From: Oscillospiraceae bacterium
Lineage (GTDB): Bacteria; Bacillota; Clostridia; Oscillospirales; Ruminococcaceae
Assembly: GCA_009780025.1 (NCBI GenBank)
Contig: WRAV01000019.1
Span: forward strand, 1-41,322
Length of the DNA stretch: 41,322 nucleotides
Reading direction: 5' to 3'
This document shows positions 1-7,197 of this stretch, piece by piece (within the stretch, counting starts at the first letter, position 1; every line of letters begins with the position of its first letter). Position numbers and translations under genes: made by a program. The notes beneath the pieces are model-generated. The model had not been told where the DNA came from. It searched no databases and saw nothing but the letters and a program-made list of their open reading frames with translations.

Positions 1-2
1 AC

Positions 3-61
3 TCTGGGAGGGAGGCTAAGACAGCTTGAGAAAGAGGCAGGCCCGAAGTCCCCCTCCCAGA
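3..61. repeat. Inverted repeat at left edge
   Basis: An 11-bp perfect inverted repeat (CTCTGGGAGGG at 3-13 and CCCTCCCAGAG at 51-61) encloses about 37 bases. It is followed by a GC-rich stretch (about 62-90) with repeated GGGGG blocks. It lies downstream of the stop of the minus-strand NAD(P)HX repair gene. It could be a transcription-end hairpin or a dispersed REP-like repeat; no U-run follows on either strand. Bases 62-147 hold no gene that I can see. Confidence 0.4.
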
Positions 62-147
62 GGGGGAAACGGCGCAGCCGCAGGGGGAGCGTATTTCCGC
101 GAGCATCAGCAGAATAGGCCGGGCGCAGCAAGCGGCCCTACAATCCG

Positions 148-1686
148 TCACCGCCCCTGATCCAAAAATATCCCCGCCAAATCCTCCAGAATCTCGCTGG
201 GTAGCATGGCTGTCTGAGAGCGGCGCGAGGCCGTGCGCCCGGCCGCCATACTGTGCAGGAAGGCACCGCACCCGGCGCCATCCCAGGCGGAGAGCCCTTG
301 GGCAATGAGCGCTGCAATCATTCCGGTTAGCACGTCCCCGCTGCCACCCTTAGCAAGCCCGGAGTTCGGCTCGCCCACCCGTAAAAGCTTGCCCTCTGGG
401 CTGGCGATGACAGTCCGTGCCCCCTTGAGCAAAAGGTAAACCCCGTGCTCTTTGGCAAAGCTGAGAGCGTAGCCCTCCCGGTTCTGCTGAATCTCGCCGA
501 TGGTTACCTCGCAAAGCCGAGCCATTTCCCCCGGGTGTGGGGTCAAGATAAACGGAGCTTTTGCCCGCTTTAGTAAATGTATATTCTCGGCCAGTACGTT
601 TATGCCGTCCGCGTCCAGCACGACCGGGCAGCGGGCGTGGTCCAGAACGTACTCAAGCAGCGCGATAGTATTCGTGTCGTCTCCCAGCCCGGGGCCAAAG
701 GCAACGCTACCGGCTCCCTCGAGACCGCTAAGAATACCGCCCATAGAACTAAGGCTGTCGATGCTGCCATAGCTGTTGTCGACCAGCGGCAGAAAGGTCG
801 CCTCGGGCAGATGTGTAGCTGCGCAGGCACAGACCTGCTCGGTTGAAGCCAGGGTTACGATTCCCGCACCGCAGCGCAGTGTCGCAGCAGCGCAGAGAGT
901 AGCCGCCCCGCGGTACCTCGCGCTCCCCGCAATGCAGAGCACTCGCCCAAAAGTCCCCTTGTGGGAATCGGCCGCCCGGTGTGGTATGAGCTCAAAGACA
1001 CGCTCGAGGGTCAGGGTATCGCAGCAGGGCTCTACTCGCTGGCGGGCCTCGTCGGGTATGCCAATATCCAGCTGCTCGACCTTGCCGCAGAAGGGCAGCG
1101 CACCAGGCAAAATATGGCAGGGCTTGAGGCTGTCGAAGGCTAGGGTATAGTCGGCCTGTACCGCACCCTCGTCGGCCTGTCCGCTGTCGCACTCCACCCC
1201 CGAGGGCAAGTCCAGCGAGACAACTACGGCGGTGCAGCCGTTTATCAGAGCGGTGGCATACCTATGCGATTCCCGCAGCCGACCCTTAAAGCCGGTGCCG
1301 CAGATAGCGTCCACCACAAGGTCGGTCTGTTCCAGCCATCCGCCCAGCTTTTTCTTCACCTCCGCAAATTCGTAAATAGGCACGCCCATGCCCTCCAACT
1401 GCCGGTACATAGCTAGAGCCTCGCCGCCGGCGGGCTGTCCATCCAGCAGGATGACTATCGTGTTTACATCGCTTTCGGCCAGCTTGCGTGCAACGACGAA
1501 TCCATCTCCGCCGTTGTTTCCCTTGCCACAAAATATGGCGCAGTTGCGTGCGTTTACTTTAAACGTCCGCTTTAAAAAGGCGCTGGCCGCGCACCCGGCA
1601 TTCTCCATCAGCCGGTGGAAGCTTAGTCCGAAGTCGAGGCAGTTTTCCTCGATTTTCTTCATCTCATTGCCGGTGACTATCCGCAT
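148..1686 (-). CDS. nnr: Bifunctional NAD(P)H-hydrate epimerase / ADP-dependent dehydratase
   Basis: This fused enzyme repairs hydrated NADH and NADPH. The N-terminal YjeF-type half (about residues 1-210, starting MRIVTGNEMKK) epimerises NAD(P)HX, and the C-terminal ribokinase-like half (about 230-512) dehydrates S-NAD(P)HX at the cost of ADP. The glycine-rich GNNGGDG segment lies in the first half; the nucleotide-binding NSGLAKGGSGDVLTG signature is near the C-terminus. The start was placed at ATG 1686 because GGGAGGAG lies about 6 bases upstream; an in-frame ATG at 1704 lacks that site. The gene overlaps the end of acpS by 23 bases, so the two are probably translationally coupled. The acpS-nnr pairing is common in Firmicutes. 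The fused length (512 residues) is usual for the family. Confidence 0.93.
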   Translation of the reverse strand: MRIVTGNEMKKIEENCLDFGLSFHRLMENAGCAASAFLKRTFKVNARNCAIFCGKGNNGGDGFVVARKLAESDVNTIVILLDGQPAGGEALAMYRQLEGMGVPIYEFAEVKKKLGGWLEQTDLVVDAICGTGFKGRLRESHRYATALINGCTAVVVSLDLPSGVECDSGQADEGAVQADYTLAFDSLKPCHILPGALPFCGKVEQLDIGIPDEARQRVEPCCDTLTLERVFELIPHRAADSHKGTFGRVLCIAGSARYRGAATLCAAATLRCGAGIVTLASTEQVCACAATHLPEATFLPLVDNSYGSIDSLSSMGGILSGLEGAGSVAFGPGLGDDTNTIALLEYVLDHARCPVVLDADGINVLAENIHLLKRAKAPFILTPHPGEMARLCEVTIGEIQQNREGYALSFAKEHGVYLLLKGARTVIASPEGKLLRVGEPNSGLAKGGSGDVLTGMIAALIAQGLSAWDGAGCGAFLHSMAAGRTASRRSQTAMLPSEILEDLAGIFLDQGR

Positions 1687-2062
1687 GGTTGTCTCCTCCC
1701 TCATATCCTATTACCTGTGCCAGGGCGTAGTGCTTGTCGTGCGAGACGCTGACCTCAAAGCGCAGCCCGCTTGCCTCTACCAGCGCGGCGGCCTTGCCGG
1801 TGAAGGCCAGATAGGGCCGTCCGCTTTCAGCTCGCAAGAGCTCAATCTCCCGCAGGGCAAACCCCCGAATTCCGGTGCCCAACGCCTTGGCGAAGGCTTC
1901 TTTAGCGCAAAAGCCTGCCGCGACCGAGGCGGGCGGGAACTTTTTGCGCGCAAGGTAAGCGAGCTCTCGCTCCCCAAAGTAACGGGGGAGGAAGCGGGGG
2001 TTCTCCATCGCTTTAGCTATCCGTGAGATTTCTAGGTGGTCTATTCCGATTTGTAGGGTCAT
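1664..2062 (-). CDS. acpS: Holo-[acyl-carrier-protein] synthase
   Basis: AcpS transfers the 4'-phosphopantetheine group from CoA to a serine of acyl carrier protein and so activates fatty acid synthesis in the cytoplasm. The N-terminal GIDHLEISRI segment carries the Mg-binding aspartate, and the central AGFCAKEAFAKALG helix carries the metal-binding glutamate. The SGRPYL and SVSHDKHYALA motifs are also those of the family. The length (132 residues) is slightly above the usual 120-125 because of a polar tail that overlaps the next gene. Its ATG overlaps the stop of the upstream lipoprotein gene in an ATGA arrangement, so three genes form one minus-strand operon. Confidence 0.93.
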   Translation of the reverse strand: MTLQIGIDHLEISRIAKAMENPRFLPRYFGERELAYLARKKFPPASVAAGFCAKEAFAKALGTGIRGFALREIELLRAESGRPYLAFTGKAAALVEASGLRFEVSVSHDKHYALAQVIGYEGGDNHADSHRQ

Positions 2063-2466
2063 GGTGTGGTCTCCATATCCAAAATTGCTTCCACGAAATA
2101 AAAGCGGCCATCCACAAAACCGGCGGCGTAATGAAAGTCCATCCTCAGATAATAAAATCTACCGTCTTCGCTCTCTATTCTCATACGAGGAGACCGGTCT
2201 TCTGAATCATAAAGCAACTCTGCGTTGACTACGCCATACACGCCCGATAGCCTTAGCACATGTGCGGCGTCTTCCGCCTCTATTGTCGAACGATTAAGGG
2301 TCTCATAAAGGATTCTAACTGTATTCTCAAAATTAAAGTTTGCATTGGGTGTCTCCACCAAGACCGGCGGCCCAACGGGTTCTGCCGTCGGTGGAGCTAA
2401 AGGCGCGCTACCGACACAAGCGGACAACAGAAGCATTGTGGCGATTATTACAAACAGCTTTTTCAC
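2059..2466 (-). CDS. Small lipoprotein of unknown function
   Basis: The product has a short basic N-terminus, a hydrophobic stretch and a lipobox LLSAC, so it is predicted to be lipid-anchored on the outer face of the cytoplasmic membrane. A proline-rich linker and a roughly 90-residue soluble domain follow. I choose GTG 2466 as start because GGAGG sits 8 bases upstream. The in-frame ATG at 2481 would itself contain that ribosome site and has no site of its own. I do not recognise the soluble domain. It is the first gene of the operon with acpS and nnr, but a functional link is not evident from the sequence. Confidence 0.75.
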   Translation of the reverse strand: MKKLFVIIATMLLLSACVGSAPLAPPTAEPVGPPVLVETPNANFNFENTVRILYETLNRSTIEAEDAAHVLRLSGVYGVVNAELLYDSEDRSPRMRIESEDGRFYYLRMDFHYAAGFVDGRFYFVEAILDMETTP

Positions 2467-2502
2467 AAGAATTGCCTCCATGGTGAGGATTACTACCCGT
2501 CC

Positions 2503-2531
2503 ATTCTACCAGACTACAGCAAAAATTTCCA
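2503..2531 (-). promoter_or_regulatory. Sigma-A promoter of lipoprotein-acpS-nnr operon
   Basis: On the minus strand, TGGAAA (2531-2526) and TAGAAT (2508-2503) are separated by exactly 17 bases. The -10 is preceded by TG (extended -10). Transcription would start near 2496, about 30 bases before the GTG start. Seen by eye; no expression data. Confidence 0.55.
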
Positions 2532-2652
2532 GCCCCAAAACAGCTGATTCTCTTGACATAATTAACGGGAAAAGCAGTATTTACATTTTATTAACGAAGT
2601 GGCCATGCGTTTATAGTACAATGAATCACAGTCGAAAGTGAGGACGCTGTGA

Positions 2653-3552
2653 TTGTTTGGATATATTAGGCCGTTTACACCAGACCTGAGAATGCGCGAA
2701 CACGAGGCCTACAAAGCCGTATACTGCGGACTTTGCGGGCAGCTTGGGCGCTCGTTTGGCCCGGTGGCCTGCATGACCCTCAGTTACGATTTTGCTTTTT
2801 TAGCCATGCTGCACTACGCAGCGGGCAAAACAGCACCTATTATAGAGAGCGGGCGTGGCTGCCACTTTGTGCCGACACGCAAACGCCCGGTCTGCCAACC
2901 GGGGGAGGCTCTTGCCTTCAGCGCGGACACAGCCATTATTACGCTTTACCATAAGCTGCGCGACAACATCCAGGACAGCCGCTTCCTTGGAAGAGCGGCT
3001 TGCCGGGCAGCGTTGCCCTTTGCGGCGCGGGCTCACAAAAAGGCAACAGCCAGACGCCCCGATTGTGAGGCCGCCATAGCCGAGGCCATGAGCGCCCAGG
3101 GGGAGCTCGAACGCTGCAAAACCGCCAGCATAGATGCTGCCTGCCAGCCCACCGCTCTAGCCATGCAGACAGTCTGCGGTCAGTTGAGCGAAGACCCCGC
3201 AAAAAAGCGGATACTCGAGCGGATTGGCTACCTTGTGGGGCGGTACGTATATCTTTGCGACGCGCTGGATGATCTCGCGAAAGACCTAAAATATGGCGGG
3301 TATAACCCGCTTATTTACCGCTATGGGCTTGAACCGGATGCCGACAAAGCCTCCCTTGAGGCGGCATATTTACAAGGGCGGGACGCCATATATTTAACGG
3401 CAGGGGAGGCGGGCAAAGCCTTCGCGCTGTTGGAGCCGACCTTCTTCGGCCCGGTACTTGAGAACGTGTTCTACCAGGGCCTGAGGGCAAGGGCGGATGA
3501 GATATTTGCCGGCAGTCGGCCTGAATTAGCATCTAAGGAGAGTGGGGCATGA
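2653..3552 (+). CDS. DUF5685-like protein of unknown function
   Basis: This is a 299-residue, mostly helical soluble protein beginning [30 protein letters not shown]. The early paired cysteines (YCGLCG), a later GCHFVP and an RPVC segment suggest a metal site. The pattern resembles the uncharacterised clostridial family DUF5685; that assignment is from memory and unverified. The start is TTG at 2653 with GAGG about 8 bases upstream. A TACAAT at 2617-2622 may be its -10, but no good -35 is visible. Its stop overlaps the start of the J-domain gene by 4 bases (ATGA), so the two products are probably made together and may act together. Confidence 0.75.
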   Translation: MFGYIRPFTPDLRMREHEAYKAVYCGLCGQLGRSFGPVACMTLSYDFAFLAMLHYAAGKTAPIIESGRGCHFVPTRKRPVCQPGEALAFSADTAIITLYHKLRDNIQDSRFLGRAACRAALPFAARAHKKATARRPDCEAAIAEAMSAQGELERCKTASIDAACQPTALAMQTVCGQLSEDPAKKRILERIGYLVGRYVYLCDALDDLAKDLKYGGYNPLIYRYGLEPDADKASLEAAYLQGRDAIYLTAGEAGKAFALLEPTFFGPVLENVFYQGLRARADEIFAGSRPELASKESGA

Positions 3553-4154
3553 GCGATCCCTACAAGGTGTTGGGAGTTTCCCGGAGCGCGGGCGAAGACG
3601 AAATAAAGGCCGCTTACCGTGAACTTGCGCGCAAATATCACCCCGACGCCTACGCCGGGAACCCACTGAGCGACCTTGCCGGCGAAAAGATGAAGGAGAT
3701 AAACGAGGCCTACGACCAGATTATCTCCCAGCGCCGAGATAGCGGCGGGTCGGGCGGCGGAAGCTACGATTCTTCCGGATCCTCCCAGTTTTGGGATATA
3801 AGGCGGATGATTAACGCTGGGCGGGTAACCGAGGCCGAAGAGCTGCTGGACGGTGTTCAGCGCCACGCCCGTGACGCCGAGTGGCACTTCCTAAAAGGCA
3901 GCGTGCAATACGCCAGGGGCTGGATGGAGGACGCCTTCGACAGCTTTTCCCGCGCCTGCGAGATGAACCCACACAACCGCGAGTACCGCGCCGCCCTAAA
4001 CCAATTGGGCTGGCAGCGTAACAACGGTAGGCCCCAGGGCGTCTACCGCACCGGCGGGCAATCCAGCGGGTGCAGCGTCTGCGATATGTGCGGCGCACTT
4101 GTCTGCGCCGACTGTCTCTGCGGCTGCTGTGGCGGCAACAGCTGCTGTTGCTGA
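3549..4154 (+). CDS. J-domain protein with cysteine-rich C-terminal tail
   Basis: The first 65 residues are a complete J domain including the HPD tripeptide (in KYHPDAYAG), so the protein should stimulate the ATPase of a DnaK-type Hsp70. A Gly/Ser-rich linker and a tetratricopeptide-like helical segment (about residues 85-155, ending in [19 protein letters not shown]) follow. The last 30 residues hold eleven cysteines in CxxC-like spacing. It lacks the zinc-finger and client-binding domains of DnaJ, so it is a dedicated cochaperone rather than DnaJ itself. It overlaps its upstream neighbour by 4 bases and its downstream neighbour by one, pointing to a coupled operon. The client is unknown. 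Confidence 0.85.
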   Translation: MSDPYKVLGVSRSAGEDEIKAAYRELARKYHPDAYAGNPLSDLAGEKMKEINEAYDQIISQRRDSGGSGGGSYDSSGSSQFWDIRRMINAGRVTEAEELLDGVQRHARDAEWHFLKGSVQYARGWMEDAFDSFSRACEMNPHNREYRAALNQLGWQRNNGRPQGVYRTGGQSSGCSVCDMCGALVCADCLCGCCGGNSCCC

Positions 4155-4723
4155 TGAGTACCAAAAGCAGGCAGGTCGCTCTTGGCGGTACAATATCTGC
4201 GCTGTGTGTGGCGCTGCTTTTTTTGGGCGGTGCAGCCAACTTGGCGATTATTACCCCTATGGTTGCCGGTGCGCTTATAATGCTAATGGCCGTCGAAGTC
4301 GGCAGAGGCCCGGCACTTTGCGCCTGGGTTGCCATCTCGATTCTGGCGCTGATAGTAATTCCAAACAGGGCTGTAGCTCTCGCCTTCGCGCTGCTTTACG
4401 GCCACTACCCAATCGCAAAGCAAAAACTGGAGCGCCTGCCTAGCAGGACTATGGAATACGTCTGCAAATTGCTGGTTTTCAATGCGGGCACGTTGGCGGC
4501 TGTTTTTGTCGCTATTTTTGTGTTTGGTGCCCCCGCGGCTGTCGAAGGCCTTTTGGGTCGCTTGGATTTGAACTTAGATCCGTGGCTTTTTCTGATTTTT
4601 GGCAATGTACTTGTTGGCAGCTTTGCCTGCATTATCTACGACCGCCTGCTCACCGACTACTATACGCTCTACGTTGAGCGCTACCGGCAAAAACTTTTTG
4701 GGGGTGCAAAGTGGGGAAGCTGA
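4154..4723 (+). CDS. Multi-pass membrane protein of unknown function
   Basis: The start is the ATG in the TGATG overlap with the J-domain stop. The 189-residue product has about five hydrophobic segments (near residues 10-30, 32-50, 55-75, 105-130 and 148-168) and a basic cytoplasmic loop around YPIAKQKLERLPSRTMEY. No catalytic motif is recognised. It is tightly coupled to the J-domain gene upstream and overlaps the following small gene, so it may be a membrane partner of the same system. A resemblance to ECF-type transporter S subunits is superficial and not claimed. Confidence 0.7.
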   Translation: MSTKSRQVALGGTISALCVALLFLGGAANLAIITPMVAGALIMLMAVEVGRGPALCAWVAISILALIVIPNRAVALAFALLYGHYPIAKQKLERLPSRTMEYVCKLLVFNAGTLAAVFVAIFVFGAPAAVEGLLGRLDLNLDPWLFLIFGNVLVGSFACIIYDRLLTDYYTLYVERYRQKLFGGAKWGS

Positions 4724-4932
4724 CACGCAAATTGTTTGCTCTAGCCTGTGTGGCCGGCTCTGCTGCGCTTCTGGTGTTGCCTGCCGGCGCCCAGACAGAG
4801 CACGGCACGAACCCGATTGTAACCTTGTCCCTGCAGATTATTCTGATGCTGGCGTTTGTCTTCGTGGTGTTGCTGCTGACAAAACGAATATCCGGCTGGA
4901 TTGACCGAATCCGGGAAAAGCGCAAGAAATAG
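4711..4932 (+). CDS. Small membrane protein, signal peptide plus one transmembrane helix
   Basis: This 73-residue protein starts at GTG 4711, inside the end of the previous gene, with GGGGG just upstream. It has a cleavable-looking signal (KLTRKLFALACVAGSAALLVLPAGA), a short outside segment, one transmembrane helix (about residues 36-57) and a basic tail RIREKRKK in the cytoplasm. No function can be assigned. It is the last gene before the terminator that closes this operon. Confidence 0.65.
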   Translation: MGKLTRKLFALACVAGSAALLVLPAGAQTEHGTNPIVTLSLQIILMLAFVFVVLLLTKRISGWIDRIREKRKK

Positions 4933-4971
4933 CGCCTGCAAAGTCCCCAAATACAACATACAGTAATTTAA

Positions 4972-5006
4972 ACAATTCGCACAAGTATGTGGCGGATTGT
5001 TTTTAT
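4972..5006 (+). terminator. Intrinsic terminator before the dcw cluster
   Basis: A stem of about 12 bp with one bulge and one G-U pair (ACAATTCGCACA at 4972-4983 pairing with TGTGGCGGATTGT at 4988-5000) has an AGTA loop and is followed by TTTTAT. It separates the unknown-function operon from the mraZ promoter that follows within 20 bases. Confidence 0.8.
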
Positions 5007-5025
5007 ATTTAACCGAAAATATGGC

Positions 5026-5054
5026 TTGATTTTTATATACTTACGGTTTATAAT
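5026..5054 (+). promoter_or_regulatory. Sigma-A promoter of mraZ / dcw cluster
   Basis: TTGATT (5026-5031) and a perfect TATAAT (5049-5054) are separated by exactly 17 bases. Transcription would start near 5061, leaving a leader of about 60 bases before mraZ. It overlaps the TGG repeat array that resembles an MraZ operator. Confidence 0.85.
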
Positions 5055-5087
5055 GGATTCAGGTGGCGCTAAGTGGTGAAAGATGGC
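5054..5087 (+). promoter_or_regulatory. Putative MraZ operator: four TGG repeats at 10-bp spacing
   Basis: TGG occurs at 5054, 5064, 5074 and 5084, each in a similar context (AATGGAT, GGTGGCG, AGTGGTG, GATGGCG). The 10-bp period puts them on one helix face. MraZ of E. coli and Mycoplasma binds tandem TGGG/GTGG-type repeats of the same period in its own promoter. The array begins at the last base of the -10 and covers the transcription start, which fits autorepression. Confidence 0.65.
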
Positions 5088-5121
5088 GCAATCACTCAAG
5101 ACTACAGCGGGAGGTGGGGAA

Positions 5122-5538
5122 ATGTTGTGCGGCGAATATCAGCACTCGCTGGATCCGAAGGGCCGCGTGAATTTTCCGTCCAAGCTGCGCGAGGGCTTGG
5201 GCGAGCGCATCTTCCTTGTTCGCGCGCCGGGCAACCGCTGTCTGCTGGTTTATTCCTACGACGGCTGGAGCGAGCTGAAAAACAAGTTGCGCCAGCAGCC
5301 GGGCGATATTCAGCGGTTTTTGTCCTCGTCGGTTTTCGAGGCCGAGCCGGACAAGCAGGGCCGGATTCTTATCCCGCCAGCGCTGCGCGAGTACGCTGAG
5401 CTGGATCGTGAAATCACTATTATAGGCGTTTTGGAGCGGGCCGAAATCTGGAGCCGCGAGCGCTGGAACGAGAAGCTAGACTCGGTCACCATGGATGCGG
5501 ACAAGCTCTCCAAGGCCATGGACGAGTTGGGATTCTAA
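5122..5538 (+). CDS. mraZ: Transcriptional regulator MraZ
   Basis: MraZ is an AbrB-fold DNA-binding protein that forms a ring and controls the division and cell-wall (dcw) cluster it heads. Two repeats are visible, one with DPKGRVNFPSKLRE near the N-terminus and one with DKQGRILIPPALREY in the middle. The start at ATG 5122 (MLCGEYQHSL) is supported by GGGAGGTGGGG a few bases upstream and by the usual family N-terminus; an in-frame ATG at 5083 would add 13 unrelated residues. The length of 138 residues is typical. The promoter region carries a likely self-binding site (5054-5087). Confidence 0.95.
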   Translation: MLCGEYQHSLDPKGRVNFPSKLREGLGERIFLVRAPGNRCLLVYSYDGWSELKNKLRQQPGDIQRFLSSSVFEAEPDKQGRILIPPALREYAELDREITIIGVLERAEIWSRERWNEKLDSVTMDADKLSKAMDELGF

Positions 5539-5553
5539 CATGAGGAGCAGCAA

Positions 5554-6480
5554 TTGAGCTTTCATCATATCCCGGTTATGTTGGAGCAGGCGGTAGCCGC
5601 GCTGAACATAAAGCCGGACGGTGTCTACCTGGACGGCACGGCCGGCGGCGGCGGACACTCCCTCGAGATAGCAAAGAGACTGACCACCGGTCGCCTGATC
5701 TGCACCGATAAAGATCCGCAAGCGGTAGCGGCGGCAACTCAAAGGCTCAAACCTTATCCCGTGGCCCAGGTGGTGCAGGAGGACTTTGCCGACTTTGCGG
5801 GAGTATTGGATGACCTTGGTGTCGACGCCTTGGATGGCATACTGCTGGACCTGGGTATTTCGTCCCATCAAGTGGACACACCGGAGCGCGGGTTCTCTTA
5901 CCACCAAGACGCGCCTTTAGACATGCGAATGTCGAGCAGCGGCACAACAGCTGCCCAGCTGCTAAGCGAAGCACCCGAAGAGACTCTTGCCGGCATCTTC
6001 CGCAAGTACGGGGAAGAGCGCTTTGCTGGGCGGATCGCCAGAAACATCGTGCTTGCGAGGGAAACTCAGCCCATAGAGACCACCGCCCAACTGGCGGAGA
6101 TTATACGCAGCTCAATCCCGGCCCCCGCGCGGCGGGAGGGCGGACACCCCGCCAAACGGGTTTTCCAGGCGTTGCGCATTTCCATTAACGGCGAGCTGGA
6201 CAGCTTGAGCACCTGCTTGGACACCGCGTTTGACCGGCTGACCCCTGGCGGGCGGTTCGCGGTGATAACATTCCACTCCCTCGAGGACAGGATGGTCAAG
6301 CAGGCCTTTGCTGCCCTTGCCAAGGGGTGCGAGTGCCCCCCAGGTTTCCCAATTTGCGTCTGCGGCAAACAGCCGCGGGGTGAGCTGGTAGGCAGAAAGC
6401 CACAGCTGGCAACACCCGAAGAACTAGCAGCCAACCCACGCGCCAAGAGCGCCAAGTTGAGAACTATAGAGAAGCTGTAG
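5554..6480 (+). CDS. rsmH: 16S rRNA m4C1402 methyltransferase RsmH
   Basis: RsmH (MraW) methylates N4 of C1402 in 16S rRNA using S-adenosylmethionine. The family start HHIPVMLEQAVAAL is present, followed by the SAM-binding DGTAGGGGHS loop, LDLGISSHQVD, and the C-terminal FHSLEDRMVKQ and NPRAKSAKLR motifs. The length of 308 residues is normal. The start is TTG 5554 with GAGGAG six bases upstream. It follows mraZ by 15 bases, the standard dcw order. Confidence 0.95.
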   Translation: MSFHHIPVMLEQAVAALNIKPDGVYLDGTAGGGGHSLEIAKRLTTGRLICTDKDPQAVAAATQRLKPYPVAQVVQEDFADFAGVLDDLGVDALDGILLDLGISSHQVDTPERGFSYHQDAPLDMRMSSSGTTAAQLLSEAPEETLAGIFRKYGEERFAGRIARNIVLARETQPIETTAQLAEIIRSSIPAPARREGGHPAKRVFQALRISINGELDSLSTCLDTAFDRLTPGGRFAVITFHSLEDRMVKQAFAALAKGCECPPGFPICVCGKQPRGELVGRKPQLATPEELAANPRAKSAKLRTIEKL

Positions 6481-6499
6481 CAGGGAAGGAGAGACGAGG

Positions 6500-6991
6500 A
6501 TGTCCAAAAACAGTGCGGCGTACAACCTTTCAACATTCGCCCCTCGCCTAGAGGAGAAAAAGACACAGCTAAAGGTTGTCAAAGCCCAAAGCCGGGCATT
6601 TGCCAGCGCGTTTACTCTTCGGGCCGCGTTTGCGTTTTTGGTGGTAATGACTCTTGCCAGCTTGATGGTTTACCACCGGGTCAACCTCAACGAGCTCTCG
6701 AGTGAGATAAACTCGCTGAACAGCCAGCTGGCTATCCTGGAAAGCGAGAGCGTGCGCTACTCGAGCCTGTTGGAATCCAGCGTTTCGCTGCGGGCAATCG
6801 CTCAGCAGGCTGAGGAGATGGGGATGGTTCGCCTAGACCAATACCGCACGGTTCATATTTACCTTCACGATGGAGACCAGGTAATCCTTTTCGGCGAAGG
6901 ACAGCTGGCCCGGGAATACGAACACAGCAGCTTCTTCGACGCCCTTGGTGCGATAATTAGCAGCACTAGGGAATATATTGCCGGTAACTGA
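6500..6991 (+). CDS. ftsL: Cell division protein FtsL-like
   Basis: This is a bitopic membrane protein: a basic cytoplasmic N-terminus of about 38 residues, one transmembrane helix (about 40-60, LRAAFAFLVVMTLASLMVY) and an outside coiled coil (NELSSEINSLNSQLAILESE). This architecture and the position between rsmH and the penicillin-binding protein identify it as FtsL, a scaffold of the divisome with FtsB/DivIC and FtsQ/DivIB. Sequence conservation in the family is low, so the call rests on topology and context. At 163 residues it is somewhat longer than usual, with an extra C-terminal tail. ATG 6500 is preceded by GGAAGGAGAG. Confidence 0.85.
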   Translation: MSKNSAAYNLSTFAPRLEEKKTQLKVVKAQSRAFASAFTLRAAFAFLVVMTLASLMVYHRVNLNELSSEINSLNSQLAILESESVRYSSLLESSVSLRAIAQQAEEMGMVRLDQYRTVHIYLHDGDQVILFGEGQLAREYEHSSFFDALGAIISSTREYIAGN

Positions 6992-7082
6992 ACATAGAAA
7001 TTAGCAGAAAGCATACAACATTGTCTATATAGCCAATTAGCTTAAAAAGTGCCCTTCTTTTGAAGTGGAATGAGTATACATG

Positions 7083-7128
7083 GTGGCCGCTGCCCAAAGC
7101 TTTGTGGCGGCTGGCCACTCTGCTTTTT
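7083..7128 (+). terminator. Strong hairpin with short U-run between ftsL and the pbp gene
   Basis: Arms at 7083-7099 and 7100-7118 pair over about 17 bp with one-base bulges (GTGGCC with GGCCAC outside, CAAAG with CTTTG inside), followed five bases later by TTTTT (7124-7128). It looks like an intrinsic terminator or attenuator inside the dcw cluster. The whole gap 6992-7197 holds no other gene, and I see no convincing promoter after the hairpin. Confidence 0.5.
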
Positions 7129-7197
7129 AGTTGTGGATTGCCGCGAGCCGCATAGACGATGGGAACTTTTAACATACTACGAGAGTGGGCGTACTTA

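Noticed and set aside
7008-7080. Sporulation sigma-factor promoter (CATACAAC or TATACA) before the penicillin-binding protein gene
   Set aside because: The -10-like strings lack a matching -35 at the right distance. The idea fits a spoVD role but is not supported by sequence.
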